From Hydrogenoanaerobacterium saccharovorans (GTDB lineage Bacteria > Bacillota > Clostridia > Oscillospirales > Ruminococcaceae): 64,000 nt of DNA. Shown one piece after another: positions 44,913 to 54,204 of the stretch. The stretch covers positions 248,001 through 312,000 of the forward strand of contig NZ_RKRD01000002.1 in the NCBI RefSeq assembly GCF_003814745.1. Direction: 5' to 3'. A program made the translations under genes and the position numbers. The notes under the pieces were generated by a model. It was not told the DNA's origin. It did not search any database and was given only the letters and a program-made list of their open reading frames with translations. Each line of letters begins with the position of its first letter. Positions within the stretch are counted from its first letter, which is position 1.

Positions 44913-47219
44913 TTGAAAAAAGTAAGGCGAACAGCAGTTTTTATAATGCTGTTCATTTTTTTATCTGTTATAGCAGCCTACGGGGCATATCTAACGCACC
45001 AGTTGCTTATCAGCCGCTTTAGCAATATCAAGGGGCTGGATTACAATGCAATTAACGCTGTACAATGCTTAATCTCAGAAAGAAAAGCTTTGATACTGTT
45101 TGGAGGATTGGAAGCAATTGCAGTGGGTTGGCTTTTCTTTTGTGTGTATACAAGCGGCACACAATATCAAAACGATATGCAGAGAATTACACCAGATATT
45201 GTCACCCCATATCCATCCGGACAAAAGCAGCATGGTGCAGCACGGTGGATGCGAAAAGAAGAATACAAAAAAGCATTTAAAAAAAACACATTTTTTAAGC
45301 TAAGACCGAGCATACGGAAGCTGATGCAGTACGGCTACCGTGACTTAAGCTTTTACAAGCGCAACTACTTGTTTAAAACCGCTGAAATTGAGAAGATTTA
45401 TTTTAGTACTGAGGACAGCATTGTGCAAAAACATTTTGTAATTGGCAAATACCAAAAGACACAGCGGTATAATCACCTGTTTCTTGCAACGAAAAAGCAT
45501 ACACTTGTGTTTGGACTCCGGTACATACCAATACCGAATAAAAACTTAAAATTTCGTTTAGCCGTACCGGATGTCTATTTATTGAGTTCAGCGTTTGCAT
45601 TATCGGATATTGTGCTTGAAAAGCCCCTGATTGAAAACGGAGGCTACGTGGTCAGCGGTCAGCAAAATCTTTTATCCGATACCTATTACAGCGTTGCAAA
45701 AGATATACACAGTGTCACGGTGGGCGGTACACGCGTGGGTAAAACTCGTTTTGCTGTGCTGCCTACCATTTGTTTACTGGCACTTGCCGGTGAAAGCATG
45801 GTTAATATAGACGTCAAAGGCGAATTGTACCTTTCGAGTTGTATGTTTCTCAAACGATTGGGCTACAAAGTGTATGCACTGGATTTTGTAGAGCCGGAAA
45901 AAAGCAACCGCTACAATTTTTTAAAGCCGGTCATTGATTACCTGCAACAAGATGAAATTTCCAAAGCAAAGGATGCCACCTGGGATATTGTTTCATCCTT
46001 AGTTGGAGAAGCAAAGGGCGAAAAGATATGGAATAACGGTGAATGTTCGGTCATCGCTTTCTCCATCTTCTGCGTTGCGTGGGAGAATATGAGCAACCCA
46101 CAATTCCAAAATATGACCAACGTCTATCATTTCATAGCCGAAATGTGCCGTGCGGTTGAAAAAGGTACGCTGCCGATTATCAAGTATGCAGAGCAGCTGC
46201 CTGATTCGCATCCGGCAAAAAGTCTTATTCGTATCAGTGAGGTTGCACCACAGCGTACAAGAGGCAGCTTTTTCACTTCTGCGCTTACCACACTTCGCCT
46301 GTTTACAAACGACTCCATCTGTCATATGACAAATGCCAGTGACATTGAAATTGACAAAACCGGAGATGAAAAGACCGCCGTTTTTATCATTCTGCCGGAT
46401 GAAAAAACCACCTACAACAGCATTGCGACCTTGTTTATCAATCAGCAGTATCAGCAATTAGTAAAACAAGCAAGACAGCAAGGAAACCGCTTGAACATTC
46501 GTGTTAACTTCAATGAGGATGAAAAAGGCAACTTTCCCGCCATACCGGACTATGATACCGCAATCACCGCAGGCGGTGGCCGCGGTATCCGGTTTAACAT
46601 GTTCTTGCAGAGCTTTTCACAGCTTCAAGAAAAGTACGGCAAAGAAAAATCAGAAACCATCATCCACAACTGTGAGATATGGAACTTTATGCAAAGTACC
46701 AGCGAGAGCACCATTAAGCAGTTCCAGGAGCGTATGGGCAGTTATACCGTCAAGAGCCAGTCCGGAAGTTCCAGTGCAAATATGTCCGGGTATAATTCTT
46801 CGTTTTCATCCGGCTATAATTTAATGGCTCGAAAGTTGCTTGAAACAGACGAGTTTGCAAAAATCAACCGACCGTATCAGCTCATCTTATCGAGGGAAAG
46901 TCCCGCCATGATGACAGCATTACCACTGGAAAAAACCATGTTTAACAAGATGATGGGACTTGGAAATGAAGCCCATAACCAAAAAGTATACGAAGAGCGC
47001 AACGCGCGCCGCCCCATAGCAGATGTGGCACAGACCGGTAACAACCTATGGGGCATTTGGAAAGTATACCAGGCAAAAGAAAAAGTACAGGAAATCGACC
47101 CATCACAGGTTCAGGGAGATACCACGCAATATTACAGACAGAACTCAGATGGGTATGATGATTATTACAAAAACTGTGCGACAAAGGAGGAATACGACGA
47201 AGGGCTAGACGAGGATTAA
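44913..47219 (+). CDS. VirD4/TraG-type conjugal coupling ATPase
   Basis: 769 residues from TTG 44913 (RBS GAGGTGG), chosen over an ATG at 44829 inside the relaxase. Two N-terminal membrane helices (VFIMLFIFLSVIAAYGAYL; ILFGGLEAIAVGWLFFCVYT), Walker A GGTRVGKTRFA (about 271-281), INIDVKGEL, and Walker B region FIILPDEK. C-terminal tail rich in Tyr/Asn, perhaps a substrate-docking end. Coupling proteins hand the relaxase-DNA complex to the T4SS channel. Follows the relaxase with 10 bp between. Confidence 0.93.
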   Translation: MKKVRRTAVFIMLFIFLSVIAAYGAYLTHQLLISRFSNIKGLDYNAINAVQCLISERKALILFGGLEAIAVGWLFFCVYTSGTQYQNDMQRITPDIVTPYPSGQKQHGAARWMRKEEYKKAFKKNTFFKLRPSIRKLMQYGYRDLSFYKRNYLFKTAEIEKIYFSTEDSIVQKHFVIGKYQKTQRYNHLFLATKKHTLVFGLRYIPIPNKNLKFRLAVPDVYLLSSAFALSDIVLEKPLIENGGYVVSGQQNLLSDTYYSVAKDIHSVTVGGTRVGKTRFAVLPTICLLALAGESMVNIDVKGELYLSSCMFLKRLGYKVYALDFVEPEKSNRYNFLKPVIDYLQQDEISKAKDATWDIVSSLVGEAKGEKIWNNGECSVIAFSIFCVAWENMSNPQFQNMTNVYHFIAEMCRAVEKGTLPIIKYAEQLPDSHPAKSLIRISEVAPQRTRGSFFTSALTTLRLFTNDSICHMTNASDIEIDKTGDEKTAVFIILPDEKTTYNSIATLFINQQYQQLVKQARQQGNRLNIRVNFNEDEKGNFPAIPDYDTAITAGGGRGIRFNMFLQSFSQLQEKYGKEKSETIIHNCEIWNFMQSTSESTIKQFQERMGSYTVKSQSGSSSANMSGYNSSFSSGYNLMARKLLETDEFAKINRPYQLILSRESPAMMTALPLEKTMFNKMMGLGNEAHNQKVYEERNARRPIADVAQTGNNLWGIWKVYQAKEKVQEIDPSQVQGDTTQYYRQNSDGYDDYYKNCATKEEYDEGLDED

Positions 47220-47258
47220 TCACAATAAAAAATTATGACAGAAAAAGGATGATTGAAA

Positions 47259-47630
47259 ATGAAAAACTTAAAAAACAAATCACGTTTTTGCCGTATCGCC
47301 GTTCTACTTATGACGGCAATTTTTTTATGTACCTACGCAATTGTACCCGCACTTGCGGTGGATGAACCTACCGGGGATGGAGGGGCAATTGCAAGCAGCA
47401 AGTTTGCCACCGGAACAAAAGCACTGATTAATGACGCATCGGTATGGGCTATGGTCATTCTACCGATTTCGGTCACATTCCTTTGCATTTATTTTAATAT
47501 GCGGAAAGCAGCGGCAGAAGATGAGCAAGAAAGCAAAGCCTGGAACAAAAAAATTAAAATCGCTTTGTTCTGTGTTGTCTTAGGTGAGTGCGCTGCCATG
47601 CTGGTAAATGTTATTGTAAGTTATTACTGA
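47259..47630 (+). CDS. VirB2-like small membrane protein (T4SS pilin candidate) 1
   Basis: 123 residues from ATG 47259 (RBS AAAAGGATGA). Signal-peptide-like helix (IAVLLMTAIFLCTYAIVPALA) and two further membrane helices (WAMVILPISVTFLCIYFNM, IALFCVVLGECAAMLVNVIV), separated by a Lys/Glu loop. Shares with the protein at 48523 the pattern (I)LPI......DE...K..N+(K/R)IK......LSEC....IV.(Y)Y. The two may be a divergent pair of VirB2/TrbC-type subunits; no channel role is proven. Confidence 0.7.
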   Translation: MKNLKNKSRFCRIAVLLMTAIFLCTYAIVPALAVDEPTGDGGAIASSKFATGTKALINDASVWAMVILPISVTFLCIYFNMRKAAAEDEQESKAWNKKIKIALFCVVLGECAAMLVNVIVSYY

Positions 47631-47649
47631 GTATTGCGGTGAATAAGCC

Positions 47650-48513
47650 ATGACAGACATATTAAAAAACTTCATTTTAGACATCATTGGAGATACAGGA
47701 AACATTTTCGATGTTACCATCACGAACTTTGTAATGATTGTTTTTTATGCGGATAAAAGTATCCAGGGTATTTTGGGAAATGAAATTATATTTGATTTTG
47801 GCAAAGTGTGGACAATTATTTATTCCGCAGGACTCTCGTTGCTTGGGGTAAAATGTATGAGAAAAGGGTTCGACCAGTATATCCTTTGGACGGATGGAGA
47901 TGCCGACACCCCGCCGCTTGAAATGGTGGTGAAGCTTGGAAAGGCAATCGCCATAGCAGTTTGCTTTCCGACGCTCTATAAATGGTTGGTAGATATTATG
48001 ACCGGATTTACCAACAAATTGCTGGCAGCGATTACCCCCTTGCCCGTGCAGAGTTCTACCATTTTCTCAATCCTCCAAAGTTCGCCGATGGATTCAGCGA
48101 AGAGCGCTTTTCTGGGTGCACTGGTGATGCTCATTTATTTAATCCTTATCGTAATTATAGTATTTCAATTTTTTAAAAAGGGAGTGGAAATGTTGGTGCT
48201 GCGTTTGGGAGTACCGTTTGGTATTGTTGGATATATAGACAGTGACCAAGGCATAGCTAAACCGTATTTTCGTATCTTTTATCAGTGTGCCTTTACAGTA
48301 ATGATTCAAGTGGTACTTTTTAAATTCAGTATCGGACTTTGGATGCGATGTGAAAACCCTGCATGGGCAATCGCAGTAATGATGGCTGCTGTATCAACTC
48401 CGAAATTCATTTCACAATTTCTTGTTCAATCCGGTGGAGGCGGAGGAGCTTCTTCCAGCATTTATCTTGTTTCCAATCTTGCTTCACGTGCGGCATCTCT
48501 CTTTGGAAAGTAG
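47650..48513 (+). CDS. VirB6/TrbL-like polytopic membrane protein (DUF6102-like)
   Basis: 287 residues, about six membrane helices (TIIYSAGLSLLGV; LIYLILIVIIVFQFF; FGIVGYIDSD nearby; AIAVMMAAVSTPKF). Ends with a Gly-Ser stretch SGGGGGASSSIYLV. The size and plan fit the polytopic inner-membrane component of Gram-positive T4SSs. Sits between the two small pilin-like genes, 19 bp after the first; the second follows immediately. It should form part of the DNA channel through the membrane. Confidence 0.8.
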   Translation: MTDILKNFILDIIGDTGNIFDVTITNFVMIVFYADKSIQGILGNEIIFDFGKVWTIIYSAGLSLLGVKCMRKGFDQYILWTDGDADTPPLEMVVKLGKAIAIAVCFPTLYKWLVDIMTGFTNKLLAAITPLPVQSSTIFSILQSSPMDSAKSAFLGALVMLIYLILIVIIVFQFFKKGVEMLVLRLGVPFGIVGYIDSDQGIAKPYFRIFYQCAFTVMIQVVLFKFSIGLWMRCENPAWAIAVMMAAVSTPKFISQFLVQSGGGGGASSSIYLVSNLASRAASLFGK

Positions 48514-48522
48514 GTGGTATGC

Positions 48523-48729
48523 ATGACTTTGGATAAAATCTGCAACACACTGCTTATTTTAATTCCCATTGCGGGAATCGCACGAATTATCTATTGTGCA
48601 ATGAGCATTGCAGCAAACAGCGATGAAAGCGGAAAGATGAATCGAAGAATTAAAAACATCATCGTTTTTATTGTTCTTTCTGAATGCTTAGTGTCCATTA
48701 TAGCAATTATTGAAAGCTATTATAAATAA
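48523..48729 (+). CDS. VirB2-like small membrane protein 2
   Basis: 68 residues from ATG 48523; AGGTGG (48512-48517) gives good spacing, so a GTG at 48514 is less likely. Two membrane helices: TLLILIPIAGIARIIYCAMS and NIIVFIVLSECLVSIIAII. Without signal peptide. Its sequence lines up with the C-terminal half of the protein at 47259 (DESGKMNRRIKNIIVF versus KAWNKKIKIALF; ESYYK end versus VSYY), so the two are paralogues flanking the VirB6-like gene. Confidence 0.7.
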   Translation: MTLDKICNTLLILIPIAGIARIIYCAMSIAANSDESGKMNRRIKNIIVFIVLSECLVSIIAIIESYYK

Positions 48730-48742
48730 GGAGATGACACCT

Positions 48743-49063
48743 ATGGATGAAGAATATAGCTTGTTTATTCCAGAAGATATTAGCACCAACAAAGAGTTTG
48801 GTTTTGGACTGGAAAAAGCCGATACCAAGAAAGCGGTAATTTTATCGCTTATCGGCGGAGTACCGATTGCACTTAGCTTTTTTCTTACGCATAGTGATAT
48901 GTTTTCCATTATCGGTACGTTAACCTGGATATTCATATCATTTGGTGGATATGCAAAAATGCCAAACGGGAAACGCCACTCTTTTGAACAGGCAAAGATT
49001 ATGCTAAACTTTCGCCGTTGTCAAAAATATTTTCCATATCAATACAAAGAGGAATGGAGGTAA
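48743..49063 (+). CDS. PrgI/VirB3-like T4SS protein
   Basis: 106 residues, ATG 48743 with AAGGAGATGACA. N-terminal IPEDI motif (YSLFIPEDISTNKEFGFGLE), two membrane helices (VILSLIGGVPIALSFFL; FSIIGTLTWIFISFGGYA) and a basic end (KYFPYQYKEEWR). Typical for PrgI-family proteins, which stand before VirB4 and are the Gram-positive counterpart of VirB3. Four bases before the next start. Confidence comes from motif plus position. Confidence 0.85.
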   Translation: MDEEYSLFIPEDISTNKEFGFGLEKADTKKAVILSLIGGVPIALSFFLTHSDMFSIIGTLTWIFISFGGYAKMPNGKRHSFEQAKIMLNFRRCQKYFPYQYKEEWR

Positions 49064-49067
49064 ACAC

Positions 49068-49706
49068 TTGAAATCAATCCTACGTAGAGCGCCGAAAATC
49101 AGCCCGGAGAAGTTGACCGCACAGGATTTTGTCAATGTGTTGGATATACAAGACCGAATACTTTTTACAAAAGATAAGCTTATTTTTACCTATGCGCTCA
49201 TCAAAAGCAACGACTTGTCTCTAATGACACCCAAAGAACAAAAGCGGTTAATTGATGATGTCAGCAGAGCGTTAGTGATACAGAAAAAACCATTTAAACT
49301 CATTTTATTACCGAGGTCAATTGATATAACCGGAATGCTGGAACAGTTAATTGAACTCAAAAACAGCACCAACGACCCGATCCGCTTACAGCTCATCCGC
49401 AAAGAGATGGACTTTATCAGCACCTTTACTGAACGGGAACAGGATACGAAAGAAAATGCCTGCTACCTGGTAATGTGGGAGGAAGGACAAAAGCAAAGCA
49501 ATCAGAATGCATTGCTCAAAAGAATGGATATTGCGATTGCCGAATTGCAGAAAAGCGGCGTTATGGTAAAAACTTTGGATAAACCCGAAATCACATTTAT
49601 GTGCATTCTGTTTACCATTCCGCAATATATCCACGGCTATAATGATGACGATTTATCCCCATCATTACCCACATTGGAGGACAACAACAATGAAACAGAA
49701 TCGTAA
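49068..49706 (+). CDS. VirB4 N-terminal domain encoded as a separate protein
   Basis: 212 residues from TTG 49068 (RBS ATGGAGG). It contains the features of the VirB4 N-terminal region: VLDIQDRILFTKDKLIFTYA, the dyad SRALVIQKKPFKLILLP, a long helix pair and a closing strand. No Walker motifs. The next gene holds the ATPase. The two overlap by 17 bp, an arrangement that suggests the usual single VirB4 is split, by design since both halves have their own start and RBS. Confidence 0.7.
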   Translation: MKSILRRAPKISPEKLTAQDFVNVLDIQDRILFTKDKLIFTYALIKSNDLSLMTPKEQKRLIDDVSRALVIQKKPFKLILLPRSIDITGMLEQLIELKNSTNDPIRLQLIRKEMDFISTFTEREQDTKENACYLVMWEEGQKQSNQNALLKRMDIAIAELQKSGVMVKTLDKPEITFMCILFTIPQYIHGYNDDDLSPSLPTLEDNNNETES

Positions 49707-51552
49707 AGTAATCGAAGATAACACGCTCATTAATCTGATTACCCCGGTGGGATTAACGTTTCAAAAAGACTCCGTCACTGTAGGGGAAATCAAAGGTTCT
49801 ATCTACGGCGCTTATAAATACCCTCAAAAAGTCGGATACGGCTGGATAGCGGATATTGCAAGTGAAAAGAATGCGATTACCACCATTACCTATTATCCGG
49901 ATGATTCCCTTTTAGAGGGGCTGAGTGATTCCGTTAAAAAATACAAAGAGAAAGCTGCAAATGCCAAGACAGCATTGGAATATAGCCGCGCCACAAGAGC
50001 TGCTGAATGTGCCAATGAAATGGTAACTAAAATTGATTCCAACAACGAGAGCATTGGTCAAATTTCCATACTCACTATGCCGCTTTGTACAAAGGAAAAC
50101 GAAGAAGCAATCCAGGCAGTTGACCGCAGTGTTAAATCCGCTTATATGCGCAATTTTATCAAACTACATAAAATGAGCAGAGAACAAGAACAGGCATACA
50201 AAGCGATGAGCCCTTATTATGCCAATCAGCCGCAGATAGATACCATGCTCAAACGCATTATGCCGCTTTCCACCGTGGTCGGCGGTTTTCCGTTTGCATC
50301 TTCCGGCTTTGTGGACGATAACGGATATTATTGGGGCTTAAACAGCGAAAAGGGACTGATGGCACTGGATGCCTGGTGCCGTGGCGGAGACCGGACAAAC
50401 AGTAACTTTGCTGTGCTCGGTAAATCCGGCACAGGTAAATCCACGTTTATCAAGCACCTGATTGAAATCGAATATATGCGTGGCACTCGAATTTTGATCA
50501 TTGACCCCGAAGGCGAATATGCAAAAATAACAACTATGCTAGGCGGTCAGGTGCTTAACGCAACCGGAGGCAAAGGAGCGCGCAGCAATCCACTGGAATT
50601 TAAGGCAGCACCCAAACTGAATAAAGATGATATTAAAGATGATGATGACAAAAAGGCAGACCTATATAAGGATTCCATCGGCGCACTTGCCTTACATTTA
50701 AAAACACTGGAAGTTTTTTATCGGCTGTACAAGCCATCACTTACCGATGCTCAAAGTGACCTGCTTAAACAGGTTCTAATTGAGCTATACCTAAAGTTCG
50801 GAATTACATGGAACACAGACGTTACAAAGCTAAAGAGTACAGACTACCCGATACAGTCTGATTTGCTCGAATTGCTCAAAGAAAAAGCAAAGGACAAAGC
50901 TTCTCCATATAAAAGTGACTATGACCAACTGGTACTGTATTTTACCGATATTGCACAAGGTGGGGACTCATTTATTTGGAACGGTCATTCCACTATCAAT
51001 TCCAACAGCAACGTGATTTGTTTTGATACAAATGAACTGCAAAATGTGTCACCAAACATTAAAGGCGCACAATACTATAACCTTACCACTTGGTGCTGGA
51101 ACGAAATGACCAAAAATCCGAACGAAAGAGTGCTGCTTATCTGCGACGAAGCACACTTGATGATTGATAAGCGCGTACCGGAAGCCCTATATTTCTTAAA
51201 ATCCGCATCGAAACGGTGTCGCAAATTTACAAGTGGTATTGTGGTTGCATCTCAATCGGTAGTCGACTTTCTTGCAGATGAAATCAAGGCAGCCGGTCAG
51301 GCATTGCTGGATCAGCCGTGTTACAAAGTGCTGTTTGGTACGGACGGGCAAAATCTTACCGAAACCGCAAACTTGTTTAACCTTACCAATCCTCAAATTG
51401 AGTTGCTTGAAAAACAGGAAATCGGCGTAGGAATTACTATTGTCGGTAAGAACAAAATGAAAACCTATTTTGACCTGCCCGACTACAAATTCGAGTTTAT
51501 GGGCGTTCCAAAGGTTACCGGTGGTGCAGTTGGTAGAAAGAAATCAGCATAG
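49690..51552 (+). CDS. VirB4-type T4SS ATPase (ATPase part)
   Basis: 620 residues from ATG 49690 with TTGGAGGACAAC, favoured over an ATG at 49642. N-terminal part LITPVGLTFQKDSVTVGEIK continues the VirB4 fold; Walker A LGKSGTGKSTFIKHL (243-257), IIDPEGEY, Walker B LLICDEAHLMID (about 483) and SQSVVDFL. It powers T4SS assembly and substrate transport. Extra acidic insert (NKDDIKDDDDKKAD) near 320. Confidence 0.93.
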   Translation: MKQNRKVIEDNTLINLITPVGLTFQKDSVTVGEIKGSIYGAYKYPQKVGYGWIADIASEKNAITTITYYPDDSLLEGLSDSVKKYKEKAANAKTALEYSRATRAAECANEMVTKIDSNNESIGQISILTMPLCTKENEEAIQAVDRSVKSAYMRNFIKLHKMSREQEQAYKAMSPYYANQPQIDTMLKRIMPLSTVVGGFPFASSGFVDDNGYYWGLNSEKGLMALDAWCRGGDRTNSNFAVLGKSGTGKSTFIKHLIEIEYMRGTRILIIDPEGEYAKITTMLGGQVLNATGGKGARSNPLEFKAAPKLNKDDIKDDDDKKADLYKDSIGALALHLKTLEVFYRLYKPSLTDAQSDLLKQVLIELYLKFGITWNTDVTKLKSTDYPIQSDLLELLKEKAKDKASPYKSDYDQLVLYFTDIAQGGDSFIWNGHSTINSNSNVICFDTNELQNVSPNIKGAQYYNLTTWCWNEMTKNPNERVLLICDEAHLMIDKRVPEALYFLKSASKRCRKFTSGIVVASQSVVDFLADEIKAAGQALLDQPCYKVLFGTDGQNLTETANLFNLTNPQIELLEKQEIGVGITIVGKNKMKTYFDLPDYKFEFMGVPKVTGGAVGRKKSA

Positions 51553-51563
51553 GGAGTGATTGT

Positions 51564-52382
51564 GTGGCAATGGACCCTGTAACAGCCGCGAAAGTCACCG
51601 GCACAGTTGTTAAGAATCGAGATAAGATATTCAAAACCATTGTGGCAATTATTCTATCCATTTGTGCGGGGCTAACAATGCTTACTTCGGTTACGGTTTA
51701 CTTACTTGCTGCACCGATGGAAGAATTGCAGAAATATTTTAAGACACCGCTTGAATATGCGGCATTGGTCGCTTTTCGCACCGTATATGGACACATTATC
51801 ACAGATTATTCCGGCAGCTTTGATAACAGTTATTCAGGTGATTATCTGTTCCCCGTGCCTGTGTGGAGAATCACCAGTGATTACGGTTGGCGCATTCACC
51901 CTACTAAGGGATTCCGCGATTTTCACAACGGATTGGATATAGCAACGGCACATCATACGCCCATCAAGGCAATTGATAATGGTTCCGTTGCAGTAATCGG
52001 TTTGGATAAGTTTTTCGGCAGATACGTCATGCTGCAGCATGAACGTACCGTGATTACCGGCTATGAGAAAATTCCAAAGGATGACCCGGAGTACGATGAA
52101 AATGCACCTACAAAAAAGAGACCAAAAAAAGAAAAAGAAACGTTTTATTCTTTTTATGGGCATCTTGCAAAAGTCAATGTTATCTGCACCGGGCAGGAAG
52201 TCAAAAAAGGGGTGTCCATTGGGCTAGTTGGCGGAGACCCGAAAAAAGATGCGTTCCCGGGTGAGAGTACCGGGGCGCATCTGCACTTTGGTATATATCA
52301 CGGGCTAAACATTTTTAATGATGCGGTTGACCCGCGACCCTATATGACCAATCAAAAACAGAAAAAGGAGGAATCTGCTTGA
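51564..52382 (+). CDS. Membrane-anchored M23 peptidoglycan hydrolase
   Basis: 272 residues (GTG 51564; ATG at 51570 possible). N-terminal membrane helix (TIVAIILSICAGLTMLTSVT), then extracellular LytM/M23 domain with zinc ligands H121NGLD125 and H239LHF, and the conserved DYGWRIHP and YGHL. It opens the cell wall for the conjugation channel, taking the place of VirB1. Long insert between core strands (ITGYEKIPKDDPEYDENAPT). Overlaps the next start by 4 bp. Confidence 0.88.
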   Translation: MAMDPVTAAKVTGTVVKNRDKIFKTIVAIILSICAGLTMLTSVTVYLLAAPMEELQKYFKTPLEYAALVAFRTVYGHIITDYSGSFDNSYSGDYLFPVPVWRITSDYGWRIHPTKGFRDFHNGLDIATAHHTPIKAIDNGSVAVIGLDKFFGRYVMLQHERTVITGYEKIPKDDPEYDENAPTKKRPKKEKETFYSFYGHLAKVNVICTGQEVKKGVSIGLVGGDPKKDAFPGESTGAHLHFGIYHGLNIFNDAVDPRPYMTNQKQKKEESA

Positions 52383-53434
52383 TTTTGTATCTGCACCCCA
52401 AAGGCAAAGCAAAGCTGCTGGATGAAATAGCACTCGAAAGCAATCAATACCTGAAAACAATTTGTACCGCAGATATTGAAAGTTTAAATACGTTCGTGAT
52501 GTATTCGCAGGGGAATTTCCTCAACAGCAATTATTGTGTCTTTTATTTAATCCCCTATGAATTAAGTGCCAATCAAAAGGATGACCTTATCAAGTCAATA
52601 CAAACATACAAGTGTATTTACAGTGCACGGCTTATCTTAATTTTACCCGACTTACAAAAGGACAGCGAGCTGATGAGCCGCGTGATAGCGGAGGATATAC
52701 GCAATTTAATTACCTGCATCGAGGACGAGGACATTCTAAATGAGTGCCGGCAGTGTCTTACTGAAAACGGAAAAGAGTTTCAAGATACGGCGCATTTCTT
52801 TGCACAGGAGAAAATCAATACCGCGATTGATTACATTAAGCCGCATGTAGAAACGCCATCTAAGCCTATTCACATTGCGGTAGGTGGTTCTTTGAGCCGC
52901 ATCGGTGTAACAACCCAAGCACTTGCAATCTATCGTTATTTGGAGTGGCTGGGGCTGAAATGCTGCTATATTGATACCTCCGGCAGACATATGGAAGCAT
53001 TAAGCGCTCTATATGGAAAACCAATTACAGACGGTACGGTAACAATAGAAAATATCCGTATGTATCAATCCGTGCCGGCGGATGAAACCTGCAATGCATT
53101 TATCCTGGATTACGGTGTACTGGATGACAGTAATTTAAAATCATACACAGACAGCGACGTGATGGTACTATGCTGCGGGACGAAAGCCTGGGAGTTGCCC
53201 TGTCTTGCGGATTTACTTGTGAAGTCTGAAAAACTGCATCAAGCGTTGATGCTCTTCTCTTTTGCCGGAGATTCCGAACGGGAGAGTGCAGCCAATCTAC
53301 TTGCTTCCATTACGAAGCAAGTATTTTTTTCGCCTTATGCACCGGGCATTTTCGATTCTAAGATAAATACCGATTTTTACAGTTCTTTATTATTAAATCA
53401 AATTCAAAATAAAACTCAGGAGGTTGTGACGTGA
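52379..53434 (+). CDS. TadZ/CpaE-like protein with degenerate P-loop
   Basis: 351 residues, TTG start overlapping the previous stop. N-terminal part receiver-like (ILYLHPKGKAKLLDEIALES), then a MinD/ParA-type fold: IHIAVGGSLSRIGVTTQALA takes the Walker A place but lacks the lysine-rich GKG(G)VGKT signature, so ATP binding may be lost. Later YIDTSGRHMEAL and FILDYGVLDDSNL fit the A' and B strands. TadZ proteins fix Tad pili at the pole. A second one with an intact P-loop is at 55940. Confidence 0.7.
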   Translation: MILYLHPKGKAKLLDEIALESNQYLKTICTADIESLNTFVMYSQGNFLNSNYCVFYLIPYELSANQKDDLIKSIQTYKCIYSARLILILPDLQKDSELMSRVIAEDIRNLITCIEDEDILNECRQCLTENGKEFQDTAHFFAQEKINTAIDYIKPHVETPSKPIHIAVGGSLSRIGVTTQALAIYRYLEWLGLKCCYIDTSGRHMEALSALYGKPITDGTVTIENIRMYQSVPADETCNAFILDYGVLDDSNLKSYTDSDVMVLCCGTKAWELPCLADLLVKSEKLHQALMLFSFAGDSERESAANLLASITKQVFFSPYAPGIFDSKINTDFYSSLLLNQIQNKTQEVVT

Positions 53435-53763
53435 AAGCTTACGGATTATGCGTACTGATTGATGAGGTTGCCCTGCAGACAATAGACGGACCCGAAGGCG
53501 AAGTAAAAGTATTAAATAACCGTGTAGTCAGTTATGTATCGAAAGAAAAGAAACACTACATCGACATAACTGCGTGGGGAAAAACAGCACTTATAATTGC
53601 CGAGAACTTCAAAAAAGGCGATGAAATTTTTATTGAAGGTACTCTCAGCAACCAGCCGATTAATCCCGCAAAGTTTGGCAATTTGAGTGACAGTGTCATT
53701 ACAGTGGAATCCATTGCCTTTACCCACGGGCGGCGTTCCAAGCTTGGAGGCGGTGGGTTATGA
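53431..53763 (+). CDS. Single-stranded DNA-binding (OB-fold) protein
   Basis: 110 residues from GTG 53431, overlapping the previous gene by 4 bp. Resembles the short SSB/OB-fold core: VALQTIDGPEGEVKVLNNRV, HYIDITAWGKTALIIAENFK, GDEIFIEGTLSNQP (the typical (V/I)xGxL strand). No acidic SSB tail (ends KLGGGGL). Its place inside the pilus gene series is curious; a role in coating transferred DNA is plausible. Confidence 0.75.
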   Translation: MKAYGLCVLIDEVALQTIDGPEGEVKVLNNRVVSYVSKEKKHYIDITAWGKTALIIAENFKKGDEIFIEGTLSNQPINPAKFGNLSDSVITVESIAFTHGRRSKLGGGGL

Positions 53764-54188
53764 TAGTACCTTTGCTTAGTTCAGTGTTACTGTCGATTGG
53801 AATGATTACAGCTACGGTACAAGACATCCGCTTTCATACCATACCCAATGCTGTTTATGTCTTACTGCTTGCAGGAGGGGTATGTTCTCTTGTTCCGTTA
53901 TCTCTTTCGGCAATTGCAGAGAGATTGCTATTCGCATTGCTGATAGGACTAGCGATGCTGTTTGTTGCAGTGAAAACCGACCAGCTCGGCGGTGGAGATG
54001 TGAAGATGATAGCGTGCCTGGCATTTTATTTCGCACCCATTGTTACGCTATACGCGCTAATGGCTGCTTGCTGTATTGCACTGTTATACTGCTTAGGGTA
54101 TCGACTGATAAAAAAGGCAAAGCCACAAAGCTTTGCCTTTGCACCGTTTTTAACTGTGGCTTATGCAGTAACTACAATTTTAATATGA
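53760..54188 (+). CDS. Type IV prepilin peptidase (TadV/CpaA, A24 family)
   Basis: 142 residues, four to five membrane helices. The two catalytic Asp sit in VQDIRFHTIPN (about 20-30, D-x-R..IPN) and in LGGGDVKMIACLA (about 75-87, GxGD). It cleaves and may methylate the Flp-like prepilin encoded at 59983 and the pseudopilins at 60297 and 60717. Start overlaps the SSB-like stop by 4 bp. Confidence 0.88.
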   Translation: MIVPLLSSVLLSIGMITATVQDIRFHTIPNAVYVLLLAGGVCSLVPLSLSAIAERLLFALLIGLAMLFVAVKTDQLGGGDVKMIACLAFYFAPIVTLYALMAACCIALLYCLGYRLIKKAKPQSFAFAPFLTVAYAVTTILI

Positions 54189-54204
54189 AAGGTAGGAAAA
54201 AAGA

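Noticed and set aside
46501..46824. Nested 107-codon frame within virD4
   Set aside because: No RBS and low-quality composition over a conserved ATPase region.
51834..52163. Minus-strand frame opposite the M23 gene
   Set aside because: Shadow of a well-supported gene, starts with a phenylalanine run from antisense of Lys codons.
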